In this document: positions 25,944 to 35,227 of the stretch, piece by piece
Position numbering within the stretch: position 1 is the first letter of the stretch
Layout: each line of letters begins with the position of its first letter
Source: Pseudacidovorax intermedius
GTDB lineage: Bacteria > Pseudomonadota > Gammaproteobacteria > Burkholderiales > Burkholderiaceae_C
Assembly (NCBI RefSeq): GCF_001476815.1
Contig: NZ_LDSL01000094.1
Location: 1 to 40,225 of the forward strand
Length of the DNA: 40,225 bases
Direction of reading: 5' to 3'
Notes under the pieces: generated by a model
What the model was told of the DNA's origin: nothing
What the model saw: the letters and a program-made list of their open reading frames with translations, nothing else
Database searches by the model: none
Program-made: the position numbers and the translations under genes

Positions 25944-26585
25944 TCAGTGCAGATGCCGCGGCCGGCGGCCACCGCCGTGGCCGCCCGCGCCGGGCCCGCC
26001 GCTGCTGCCGCCGCCACGCGGGGGGCGGCCGATTTCGAGGGAGTTGACCAGCGCGTCGAAGCGGTCGCTGAAGAGCTTGTCGATCTCGCCCACCACGCCG
26101 CCGAGCTCGGCGCCGTCGAAGTGGCGCTCCATCAGGTGCACCACGTCTTCGACCAGCAGGTCGCGCTGCACCTGCATGATGGCCGCGGGGTTGGGCCCGA
26201 CGAACAGCATCACGAAGTCGTCGCGCGAATCGGCTTCGGGGTCGCCGTCTTCCTCTTCGTCGAACTCGGTGTCGTAGAAGCTGACCTCGATGGCCGCGCC
26301 CTGCTCGGTCAGGTCGTTCAGGGCCATGCACATCTCGTCGAGCGCCTGGCGGAAGTCCTCGTCGCCGGTGATCGTCCAGCAGACCTGCAGCATGCGGTCC
26401 TTGGCGTCGAAACGGATACCCGGCTCTTCTTCGTAGGTGCTGGTGGCGCCGTCGGCCAGCGACTTGGCGCCGGCATAGGTCCACAGGGGCTTGAGCGCTT
26501 CCTGGATCTGCGCGTAGGTGACATCCGGCCGCAGCGGAACGTCGCCGTGCACATGGATTTCGAATGGAGCGTTGTAGCGAGGCAT
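25944..26585 (-). CDS. Conserved hypothetical protein with Gly/Arg/His-rich tail
   Basis: 213 residues, no family I can name with confidence. The N-terminal 185 residues look like a compact alpha/beta domain: PFEIHVHGDVPLRPDVTYAQI, PGIRFDAKDRMLQVCWTI, DEDFRQALDEMCMALNDL, then an acidic loop (FDEEEDGDPEADSRDD) and FVMLFVGPNPAAIMQVQRDLLVEDVVHLM. The tail after LEIGRPPRGG is almost only Gly, Arg, Ser, Pro and His, ending in RHLH; it is probably disordered. No signal peptide or membrane segment, so cytoplasmic. The ATG 26585 is the first in frame. It lies next to two tRNA genes on the same strand. Confidence 0.82.
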   Translation of the reverse strand: MPRYNAPFEIHVHGDVPLRPDVTYAQIQEALKPLWTYAGAKSLADGATSTYEEEPGIRFDAKDRMLQVCWTITGDEDFRQALDEMCMALNDLTEQGAAIEVSFYDTEFDEEEDGDPEADSRDDFVMLFVGPNPAAIMQVQRDLLVEDVVHLMERHFDGAELGGVVGEIDKLFSDRFDALVNSLEIGRPPRGGGSSGGPGAGGHGGGRRPRHLH

Positions 26586-26611
26586 GAGCAGCTCCCTGTT
26601 CTAGGTGACGG

Positions 26612-26702
26612 TGGTGCCCGGAACCGGGGTCGAACCGGTATGCCGTCCTTCAACGGCGACGGATTTTAAGTCCGCTGTGTCTACCAATTTCACCATCCGG
26701 GC
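26612..26702 (-). tRNA. tRNA-Leu (UAA anticodon)
   Basis: On the minus strand the acceptor GCCCGGA pairs with TCCGGGC, followed by A and an encoded CCA. The D arm holds TTGGTAGACACA, the anticodon loop is CTTAAAA (UAA), a long variable arm follows (class II tRNA), and the T loop is GTTCGACC. 91 bases with CCA. Confidence 0.95.
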
Positions 26703-26749
26703 GGCTTGGGCGGACGATAGCAGGAGCGAGCGTCGAGGGGAGTATGGGG

Positions 26750-26823
26750 TGGAGGCGCGATCCGGAGTCGAACCGGACTGACCGGATTTGCAATCCGGGG
26801 CATAACCGCTTTGCTATCGCGCC
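26750..26823 (-). tRNA. tRNA-Cys (GCA anticodon)
   Basis: On the minus strand the acceptor GGCGCGA pairs with TCGCGCC, followed by T and an encoded CCA. The anticodon stem GGATT/AATCC encloses GCA; the T loop is GTTCGACT. 74 bases with CCA. It precedes tRNA-Leu by 47 bases and is probably on the same transcript. Confidence 0.95.
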
Positions 26824-26909
26824 GCTGGGAGACCTTCGGTGCGGGCCGGGCGGCAAGCGCTGGCTGCATTTCCGAAGAGCCTCGCAGTATATAGCGGATT
26901 TCGGCGATT

Positions 26910-27812
26910 TCAGCCGCCCGACGAACCGCTGCCGCCGGCCTGCTCCAGCAGGGCCACCAGTTCGGGCACCAGGCGCTGCACGCCGCCCTGCTCCACCGCG
27001 CCGGCATAGGTGCCGTACACCGCGTCGGCGATGCGCTGGGCGGCGTCGAAGCCCTGGGCCATCTGGGTGTAGTAGCCCAGGTCCTTCTGCGCGTTGGACA
27101 TGGCGAAGCGCAGGCCGCTGGCGTCGTCGCTCAGGATGGCGGGCTTGAGCCGCTCCAGCGCCACGCCGCCGCCGCCGCCCTTGGCGAGCACGTCCACGAA
27201 CACGTCGGCGGCAACGCCGGCGCGGCGGGCGCAGGCCGCGGCCTCGGCGATGAGCGCCACGGTACCCAGCGACACGTAGTTGTGCAGCAGCTTCATGCCG
27301 TGGCCGGCGCCGATGCCGCCTGCATGGGTGATGTTCTCGGCAAAGCAGGCCAGCAGCGGCCGGCATTCGGCGAACAGCGCGGCGTCGCCCCCCACCAGCA
27401 GGTTGAGGCGGCCTTCGGCGGCCTCCTTGGGCGTGCGCGTCATCGGCGCGTCGAGAAAGCGGCCGCCGGCCTGCTGGACGGCGCGGGCCATGCGCAGCGT
27501 GGAATCGGGGATGGAGGTGGAGCAGTCGATGACGATGGTGCCCGGCCGCAGGGCCGTGAGCATGCCCTGCTCGCCCATGAGCACGGCCTCGACCTGGGGC
27601 GAGCCGGTGACGCAGAGGATGACGACGTCGGCCTCGGCGGCCAGGGCAGCCGGCGTGGCGGCCGTGCGGGCGCCGGCGGCCAGCAGAGCGTCGAGCGGTT
27701 GGTTGCCGGGATGCTCCAGCACGGTGAGTGCGTGGCCGTGCTTGACCAGGTTGGTGGCGATGCCGTGGCCCATGAGGCCGATGCCGATCATGCCGAGGCG
27801 CAGTGACGTCAT
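26910..27812 (-). CDS. Beta-hydroxyacid dehydrogenase family oxidoreductase (3-hydroxyisobutyrate / tartronate semialdehyde type)
   Basis: 300 residues, the family norm. N-terminal NAD(P)-binding RLGMIGIGLMGHGIATNLVKHGH, substrate loop FLDAPMTRTPKEAAEGRLNLLVGGD (family DAPVSGG position altered to DAPMTRT), and HGMKLLHNYVSLGTVALIAEA with the catalytic lysine. It oxidises or reduces a small beta-hydroxyacid; the altered DAPMTRT loop means the exact substrate should not be assumed. ATG 27812 has CCGGAGA upstream and is preferred to the longer frame at 27863. Downstream on the same strand come the two tRNAs. Confidence 0.9.
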   Translation of the reverse strand: MTSLRLGMIGIGLMGHGIATNLVKHGHALTVLEHPGNQPLDALLAAGARTAATPAALAAEADVVILCVTGSPQVEAVLMGEQGMLTALRPGTIVIDCSTSIPDSTLRMARAVQQAGGRFLDAPMTRTPKEAAEGRLNLLVGGDAALFAECRPLLACFAENITHAGGIGAGHGMKLLHNYVSLGTVALIAEAAACARRAGVAADVFVDVLAKGGGGGVALERLKPAILSDDASGLRFAMSNAQKDLGYYTQMAQGFDAAQRIADAVYGTYAGAVEQGGVQRLVPELVALLEQAGGSGSSGG

Positions 27813-28077
27813 TCGAAATGTCTCCGGAAGAAAAGCGGTGCGGTGGACGGGTGGCGCGGGCAAGGGAGCCGACGCGCAGGCAGCCCGCCATTGTGCAAGC
27901 TGAGGCGGCGACGGGGGGTGGCAGGGCCGGATGGGCGGGCGCGCGGCCTGGCTGCGGCTGATGGGCTCCTACAAGGCCGGCGCGCCCGCGCCGACCGCGC
28001 CCGCGCACGCAGGCCGACCGGTGCCACCCCCGAGGACCGACCGCCGGGCGGCGTCGTCCCGCCTAATCTTGCCGGCG

Positions 28078-29133
28078 ATGACGGATTTCTCCACGCCCTT
28101 TTCCGCCACCCTGGCGCAGCAACCCGCGGGGGTGCTGGACGCGCTGGCCGAAGAAGCCGGCGGCGCGCTGGCGCTGAGGCATCTGGTGGCGGCCGGCATC
28201 GATCAACTGCCGCTGCCGGGCCACGGCAGCACCTTGCTGCGCTGGCAGTGGCTGGCGGCGGTGGCGGCGGTGGATCTCAACCTGGCCAAGCTCTACGAAG
28301 GCCACACGGACGCCCTGGCGATCCTCGACGAGCTCCACGGTCCCGCGCCCGCCGAAGGCAGCCTGTGGGGCACCTGGTGCGCGGAGCCGCCGTCCGCGCG
28401 GCTGCGCTTCGAGCGCACCGGCGGCGATGCCTTGCGCCTGCATGGCCCCAAAGCTTGGTGCTCGGGCGCGACGCACGTCACACATGCCGTCGTGAGCGGC
28501 TGGTACGACGATGGCCAGCCGGGCCTGGCGGTGGTGACGCTTCATGCGCCGGGCGTCACCATCAGCAACCGCCACTGGCATGCCGTCGGCATGGGCCCCT
28601 CGGACACCGGCCAGGTCGATTTCGACGCCACCCCGGCGCTGGCGCTCGGCCAGCCGGGCGATTACGTGGCACGCGCCGGCTTCTGGCACGGCGGTGCGGG
28701 CATCGCGGCCTGCTGGTGGGGCGGCGCCTCAGCCATCGCGCGGGCCATGCGCCGACGTTTCGCGGCAGGCAAGCCCGACGCCCACCAGCTCGCGCACCTG
28801 GGCGCGGCCGAATCGCTGCTGTGCGCCTGCGCCTCGCTGCTGCGCGAATGCGCGTCCTGGATCGACACCCATCCCACCGCCAATGCCCAGGCCACCGCCC
28901 TGCGCGCGCGCCTGGTGGTCGAGCATGCGGTGGGCGAGATCGTGCAGCACGCAGGGCGTGCCCTCGGCGCCGGCCCGCTGTGCGCCGATGCCCATTTCGC
29001 GCGGCTGATGGCGGACCTGCCGGTCTTCGTGCGGCAGAGCCACGCCGAGCGCGACCAGGCCGAGCTCGGCCGCCTGGCGCTGGCCCACGGCACGACGGCG
29101 CCGGCCGCCTTCGGCGGATGGTGCGCGCTGTGA
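28078..29133 (+). CDS. Acyl-CoA dehydrogenase-like flavoprotein (first gene of a four-gene cassette)
   Basis: 351 residues, shorter than the usual 380 or so. The fold is recognisable: an N-terminal helical region, the mid beta domain with LHGPKAWCSGATHVTHAVVSGW and GVTISNRHWHAVGMGPSDTGQVDFD, then FWHGGAGIAACWWGGASAIARAM and a C-terminal helical domain. The usual catalytic Glu region is not obvious, so it may oxidise or hydroxylate an unusual substrate, or act on an acyl chain bound otherwise. ATG 28078 fits the domain start; the open frame upstream to 27931 is Pro/Arg/Ala-rich and unlikely. Its stop lies inside the next gene. Confidence 0.85.
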   Translation: MTDFSTPFSATLAQQPAGVLDALAEEAGGALALRHLVAAGIDQLPLPGHGSTLLRWQWLAAVAAVDLNLAKLYEGHTDALAILDELHGPAPAEGSLWGTWCAEPPSARLRFERTGGDALRLHGPKAWCSGATHVTHAVVSGWYDDGQPGLAVVTLHAPGVTISNRHWHAVGMGPSDTGQVDFDATPALALGQPGDYVARAGFWHGGAGIAACWWGGASAIARAMRRRFAAGKPDAHQLAHLGAAESLLCACASLLRECASWIDTHPTANAQATALRARLVVEHAVGEIVQHAGRALGAGPLCADAHFARLMADLPVFVRQSHAERDQAELGRLALAHGTTAPAAFGGWCAL

Positions 29134-29936
29134 CGGCGGCGGCGCTGCGCAGCCCCTCTTCCGCGGACGACGCGGCATCGCGCCACATCGACGCCAGCGA
29201 CGGCACGCCGGAATGGCGCTGGGCGCAATGCCGCAGGCTTCAGGCCTTGCCCGAGATGGCGGCAGGGGCCCTGGTGCCCGAAGGTGGCCGCGTCGTCGTC
29301 GTGGCGCCGCATCCGGACGACGAGATCCTGGCGGCCGGGGGCCTGCTGTCGCTGGCCGCGGCTCTGGGTCGGCCAGCCATGCTGGTGGCGGTGACGGACG
29401 GCACCGCCAGTCATCCCGGCTCCACGCGGTGGCCCGCCGCACGCTTGCAAGCCGAGCGGCCGCAGGAAAGCCTCGCTGCGCTGACCGCGCTCGGCGTGCA
29501 GCCGCAGGCACTCATCCGCCTCGGCCTGCCCGACGGCGGCCTGCGCGAGGCCGAGGACGACCTGGCGCGCCAGCTTCAGCCGCTGCTGTACCCGAGCGAT
29601 GTGGTGCTGACCACCTGGCGGCTGGATGGCCATCCCGACCATGAAGCCACTGGCCGGGCCACCGTGCAGGCCGCGGCCGCGGCAGGCGCCCGCTGGCTGG
29701 AGGCCGCCGTCTGGGCCTGGCACTGGGCGCAGCCCGGCGACGAACGCCTGCCCTGGAATCGCGCCTTTCGCCTGCCGTTGCCTGCGGCGGTCGTCCAGCG
29801 CAAGCAGGCCGCCATGGCCGCTTTCGCCAGCCAGATTCAGCCCGACCCCAGCACCGGTGCTGCGCCGGTGCTGCGCCAGAGCACCCTGGCCCGCGCCGGG
29901 CGGCCCTTCGAGGTCTTCTTCGATGCTGCGCCGTGA
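29118..29936 (+). CDS. PIG-L family (LmbE-like) N-deacetylase
   Basis: 272 residues. VVVAPHPDDEILAAGG (HPDDE at about residues 65-69) gives the zinc-binding His-Asp pair, and RLDGHPDHEATGRA gives the third ligand, as in GlcNAc-PI and mycothiol-precursor deacetylases. The family removes N-acetyl from an amino sugar. ATG 29118 overlaps the previous gene by 16 bases; GTG 29130, overlapping the upstream TGA, is an alternative. The start of the next gene may also overlap its stop (GTGA). Cytoplasmic. The substrate is unknown; in this cassette a glycosylated amino sugar is the natural guess. Confidence 0.9.
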   Translation: MVRAVTAAALRSPSSADDAASRHIDASDGTPEWRWAQCRRLQALPEMAAGALVPEGGRVVVVAPHPDDEILAAGGLLSLAAALGRPAMLVAVTDGTASHPGSTRWPAARLQAERPQESLAALTALGVQPQALIRLGLPDGGLREAEDDLARQLQPLLYPSDVVLTTWRLDGHPDHEATGRATVQAAAAAGARWLEAAVWAWHWAQPGDERLPWNRAFRLPLPAAVVQRKQAAMAAFASQIQPDPSTGAAPVLRQSTLARAGRPFEVFFDAAP

Positions 29937-29980
29937 CACGCCGCGCCATGCCCGCCCAACCTTGCCAAAGCCCCTCGCCC

Positions 29981-30622
29981 ATGAACACGTCGACCGCCGC
30001 GACCGCCGATGAGCCCCCCGAACCTGGCCAGCAGCGCGCCTACTTCGACGCCATCTATGCCGAGCAGGACGACCCCTACGGCGTGCGCACCCGCTGGTAC
30101 GAGCGCCGCAAGCGCGAGCTGCTGCTCGCCGCCCTGCCCCGTCCCCGCTTCCGCCGCGCCTATGAACCTGGCTGCGGCGCGGCGGCGCTGAGCCTGTCGT
30201 TGGCCGAGCGCTGCGACGAGCTCTGGTGCAGCGACTTCCATCCCCGCGCGGTCGCGACCGCCACGTTGCTCCTGGCGCACCTGCCCCACGTGCGCGTCGA
30301 ACAGCGCAGCCTGCCGCAAGAGTGGCCGCACGAGGGCCGGTTCGACCTCGTGGTACTCAGCGAGGTCAGCTACTTCCTCACGCCCGACGACGTGCACGCC
30401 ATGGCCGAACGCTGCAACGCCTCGCTCACCGCCGACGGCGTGCTGGTCGCCTGCGACTGGCGGCCCGACTTCGCGGGCCGCCGCTGCCCCACGGACGAGG
30501 TCCACCGCCTGCTCGATGGCCTCGGCCTGCACCGGCTGCTGCGGCACGAGGAGGACGACTTCCTGCTGCAGGTCTGGCAGCGTTCGCCGCGCTCGGTGGC
30601 GCAGGCGGAGGGCATCCGGTGA
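29981..30622 (+). CDS. SAM-dependent methyltransferase, NodS-like
   Basis: 213 residues from ATG 29981. AYFDAIYAEQDDPYGVRTRWYERRKRELLLAAL and RRAYEPGCGAAALSLSLAERCDELWCSDF (motif I), with FDLVVLSEVSYFLTPDDV and GVLVACDWRPD, resemble the NodS group of N-methyltransferases. NodS methylates the free amine of a deacetylated chitooligosaccharide. A GTG at 29933, overlapping the previous stop, would add 16 weak residues and is the alternative start. Its TGA overlaps the GTG of the next gene. Similarity is to the wider NodS-like family, not proof of the same substrate. Confidence 0.85.
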   Translation: MNTSTAATADEPPEPGQQRAYFDAIYAEQDDPYGVRTRWYERRKRELLLAALPRPRFRRAYEPGCGAAALSLSLAERCDELWCSDFHPRAVATATLLLAHLPHVRVEQRSLPQEWPHEGRFDLVVLSEVSYFLTPDDVHAMAERCNASLTADGVLVACDWRPDFAGRRCPTDEVHRLLDGLGLHRLLRHEEDDFLLQVWQRSPRSVAQAEGIR

Positions 30623-31386
30623 TCGGCGTCGCCATTCCGGCCCACGACGAGCAGGCCCACATTGCCGCCGCGCTGGCGGCCGTGCAGGCGGCCTCGCAGC
30701 ATCCGGCACTGGCCGGCGAGGCCGTGCGCGTGGTGGTGGTGCTGGACGACTGCACCGACGCCACGGCCCGCCTGGCGCGCGAAGCTGGTGCCTGGACGCT
30801 GCCCATCGCCGCCCGCAACGTGGGCAGTGCGCGCGCCGCCGGCGCCGACTGGCTGCTCGCGGCCGGCGCGCGCTGGCTGGCCTTCACCGATGCCGACACG
30901 CGCGTGGACGAACGCTGGCTGGCCGAGCAGCTGGCCCTGGCGGCCGACGCGGTCTGCGGCAGCGTGGCGGTGGACGACTGGTCGGTGCATGGCGTGCTGG
31001 CCGATGCGCTCCAGGCGCACTTCGCCAGCCACTACACCGATGCGGACGGGCACCGGCACATCCACGGCGCCAACCTGGGCGTGAGCGCAGCGGCCTATCG
31101 CCAGGCGGGCGGCTTCGCGCCCCTGGCGTGCGGGGAGGACGTGGCGCTGGTGGACGCGCTGGAGCGCGGCGGCGCCCGCATCGCCTGGAGCGCCCGGCCC
31201 CGCGTGTGGACCAGCGCCCGCACGCAGGCCCGTGCGCGCGGCGGCTTCGGCGACACGCTGCTCGCCATGCGCGGCGGCCTGTGCGCCGAGACCGTCGGGG
31301 CCGAGCCCATTTTGGTGGGCATCGCCCCAGAGGGCGCGACGGCCGCCGGCGCGATGGGTCAGTACGCCACGGTCCGTTCGGGCTGA
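30619..31386 (+). CDS. Family 2 glycosyltransferase (last gene of the cassette)
   Basis: 255 residues from GTG 30619, which overlaps the methyltransferase stop (GTGA). GT2 signature: IGVAIPAHDEQAHIAAALAAV, VVVVLDDCTDATARLA, WLAFTDADTRVDERWL (DxD) and HGANLGVSAAAYRQAGGF, then GEDVALVDALE as the catalytic-base region. No membrane segments, so a soluble or peripheral enzyme. The last codons (VRSG and the stop) lie inside an interspersed repeat at 31374-31399, so the original C-terminus may have been replaced. Donor and acceptor unknown. Confidence 0.9.
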   Translation: MIGVAIPAHDEQAHIAAALAAVQAASQHPALAGEAVRVVVVLDDCTDATARLAREAGAWTLPIAARNVGSARAAGADWLLAAGARWLAFTDADTRVDERWLAEQLALAADAVCGSVAVDDWSVHGVLADALQAHFASHYTDADGHRHIHGANLGVSAAAYRQAGGFAPLACGEDVALVDALERGGARIAWSARPRVWTSARTQARARGGFGDTLLAMRGGLCAETVGAEPILVGIAPEGATAAGAMGQYATVRSG

Positions 31387-31399
31387 GCCTGTCGAAGCC
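31374..31399 (+). repeat. Interspersed repeat at the 3' end of the GT2 gene
   Basis: CCGTTCGGGCTGAGCCTGTC followed by GAAGCC is a form of the short repeat that, read in another frame, gives the peptide FGLSLSKP so often seen at gene ends in Comamonadaceae (recalled, not searched). It supplies the stop codon of the glycosyltransferase and lies between convergent genes. Confidence 0.65.
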
Positions 31400-31416
31400 G
31401 GGGCGTAGCCTTCCAA

Positions 31417-31607
31417 TCAGCGCGCGTTCTCGCGCCGCTCCCGGGCCCGGCGCTGCTGGCGCGTCTCGGTGGCGCGGCGGGCGATCTCTTCCTTCTCCCG
31501 CTTGCGCAGACGCCATTTGGCGGTGAGCTTGCGGCCCAGCCAGAAGCTCAGGACGCCGGTGCCGGCGCCCAGCAGCAGGCCCAGGGTGCTGAAGTCGATG
31601 CCGCCCA

Positions 31608-31608
<1 letters not shown>
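31417..31608 (-). CDS. Small single-span membrane protein coupled to parC
   Basis: 63 residues. N-terminal helix FSTLGLLLGAGTGVLSFWLG, then a strongly basic, charged tail (KWRLRKREKEEIARR, ending RRARERRENAR) that would sit in the cytoplasm. ATG 31608 overlaps the parC TGA by one base (TGATG), so it is translated with topoisomerase IV subunit A. No family is recognised. Codon use is as GC-rich as parC, and the frame is clean, which supports a real gene. It could be a small membrane tether, but no function is shown. Confidence 0.7.
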
Positions 31609-33977
<2,369 letters not shown>

Positions 33978-34045
33978 CGTCGTGCGGAAAGTCGGGTTCT
34001 GGCAGGCGGACGCATCGGGCGGTCCGCCGGTCTTTGAGGGCGGGC

Positions 34046-35227
34046 TTATTCGGCGCCGGCGTCGCGCTCGGCGGCGGGCGGCGCGATCTCCATGCGCACG
34101 CGGGTGGCGGGCTTGCCGCCGCGGCTCGCGCTGGCCGTGAGCATGCGCGAGACGGCCGAAGGCTTGAGGTGTGCATAGAGCTGCATCACCGTCTTCACGT
34201 AGTTCTGCGTTTCGCGGTAGTCGGGAATGCGCCGGCCGGCGCGCTGCACCGCGCCCTCGCCCGCGTTGTAGGCAGCCAGAGCCAGTTCGACGCTGCCTTC
34301 GAACATCTTGAGCAGGTCGCTGAAATAGCGGCTGCCGGCAGCGATGTTGATGCGCGGGTCGGTGAGCTTGTGGGCCACCGTCTGCCTGGCGTCGGCGCGC
34401 ACGCCGTAGCGCTCGGCGGTGGCGGGCATCAGCTGCATCAGGCCGACGGCGCCCTTGGGCGAGACGGCATCGATGTCGAAGCCGGATTCGGCCGCCATGA
34501 GGGCGTGCAGCAGCGATTCATCCAGGCCATGCCTGCGGGCGGCCTCGCGCAGCGCCGTCTGCGCGGCCGGCGACAGCGGCGGCCGCTCGACCAGCGCCAG
34601 CAGGCCCTTGCGCGGCGGCTCGGCGCCGGCCACGGCGGGCGGCAGCGGCCTGCGGCGGTCGATGGGGTTCCAGCGGCTGTTGATGACCTCGCCGTCGCGC
34701 ACGATCAGCTCGAAGCGCTCGTCCTCGCGGCGGTCGGAGAAATGCGGGCGGCCCTGTTCGTCCAGGTAGCCATACACCGTGCGGCCGGCGGCGGCGCCGG
34801 TGCGACCGGTCAGCAGCTGCTGCAGCGCCTGCGCCGCCTCGGCCGGCACGGCGTCGTCGGCACCGAACTTGCCGGCGGTGTCGTCGCGCAGCACCAGCTG
34901 GTAGCGGGCGTCGAGCTTTTCGGCGGAAAAGTGGGCGACGCCGCGCTCATCGGTGTAGCCGTAGAGCGCCGCCTGCGCGGAGACGGCGGCCAAGCACAGG
35001 GCGCCAGCGACGGCACCCAGCGCCAGCTTCCGCCCCCTCCCCCTCTGGGGGAGGGCTGGGGTGGGGGCCAGCACCGGACGGTGCGTCCTATCGCCACTCG
35101 CATGCTCGGCAACGTCGGCACCAAAGCCGACGCTGCACCCCATCGAACGCCCGCGGCCCCTCACCCCACCTCTCCCCAAAGGGGAGAGGAGCAAAGGCAA
35201 CACCGCGGCCAGGAACGACGCGCTCAT
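34046..35227 (-). CDS. Lytic murein transglycosylase (SLT domain) with DUF4124-like repeats
   Basis: 393 residues if started at ATG 35227, which overlaps the parE stop (ATGA). Two N-terminal beta modules [19 protein letters not shown] and [19 protein letters not shown] resemble DUF4124. The C-terminal SLT domain has [43 protein letters not shown] (ES is the catalytic Glu), then [10 protein letters not shown]. It cleaves peptidoglycan in the periplasm. A second signal-like stretch, [21 protein letters not shown], follows about 60 residues that derive from a REP-like element read in frame. The true start may therefore be downstream (ATG 35143 or an unusual codon). Confidence 0.88.
   Translation of the reverse strand: MSASFLAAVLPLLLSPLGRGGVRGRGRSMGCSVGFGADVAEHASGDRTHRPVLAPTPALPQRGRGRKLALGAVAGALCLAAVSAQAALYGYTDERGVAHFSAEKLDARYQLVLRDDTAGKFGADDAVPAEAAQALQQLLTGRTGAAAGRTVYGYLDEQGRPHFSDRREDERFELIVRDGEVINSRWNPIDRRRPLPPAVAGAEPPRKGLLALVERPPLSPAAQTALREAARRHGLDESLLHALMAAESGFDIDAVSPKGAVGLMQLMPATAERYGVRADARQTVAHKLTDPRINIAAGSRYFSDLLKMFEGSVELALAAYNAGEGAVQRAGRRIPDYRETQNYVKTVMQLYAHLKPSAVSRMLTASASRGGKPATRVRMEIAPPAAERDAGAE
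35031..35192. repeat. REP-like palindromic pair inside the lytic transglycosylase N-terminus
   Basis: Arms at 35031-35068 and 35157-35192 are reverse complements of the same type as the pair at 25656-25765 (CCCTC...GGGAGGG cores). They lie in frame between the first ATG and the signal peptide of the transglycosylase gene, encoding Gly/Arg/Pro-rich residues such as [11 protein letters not shown]. Confidence 0.85.
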
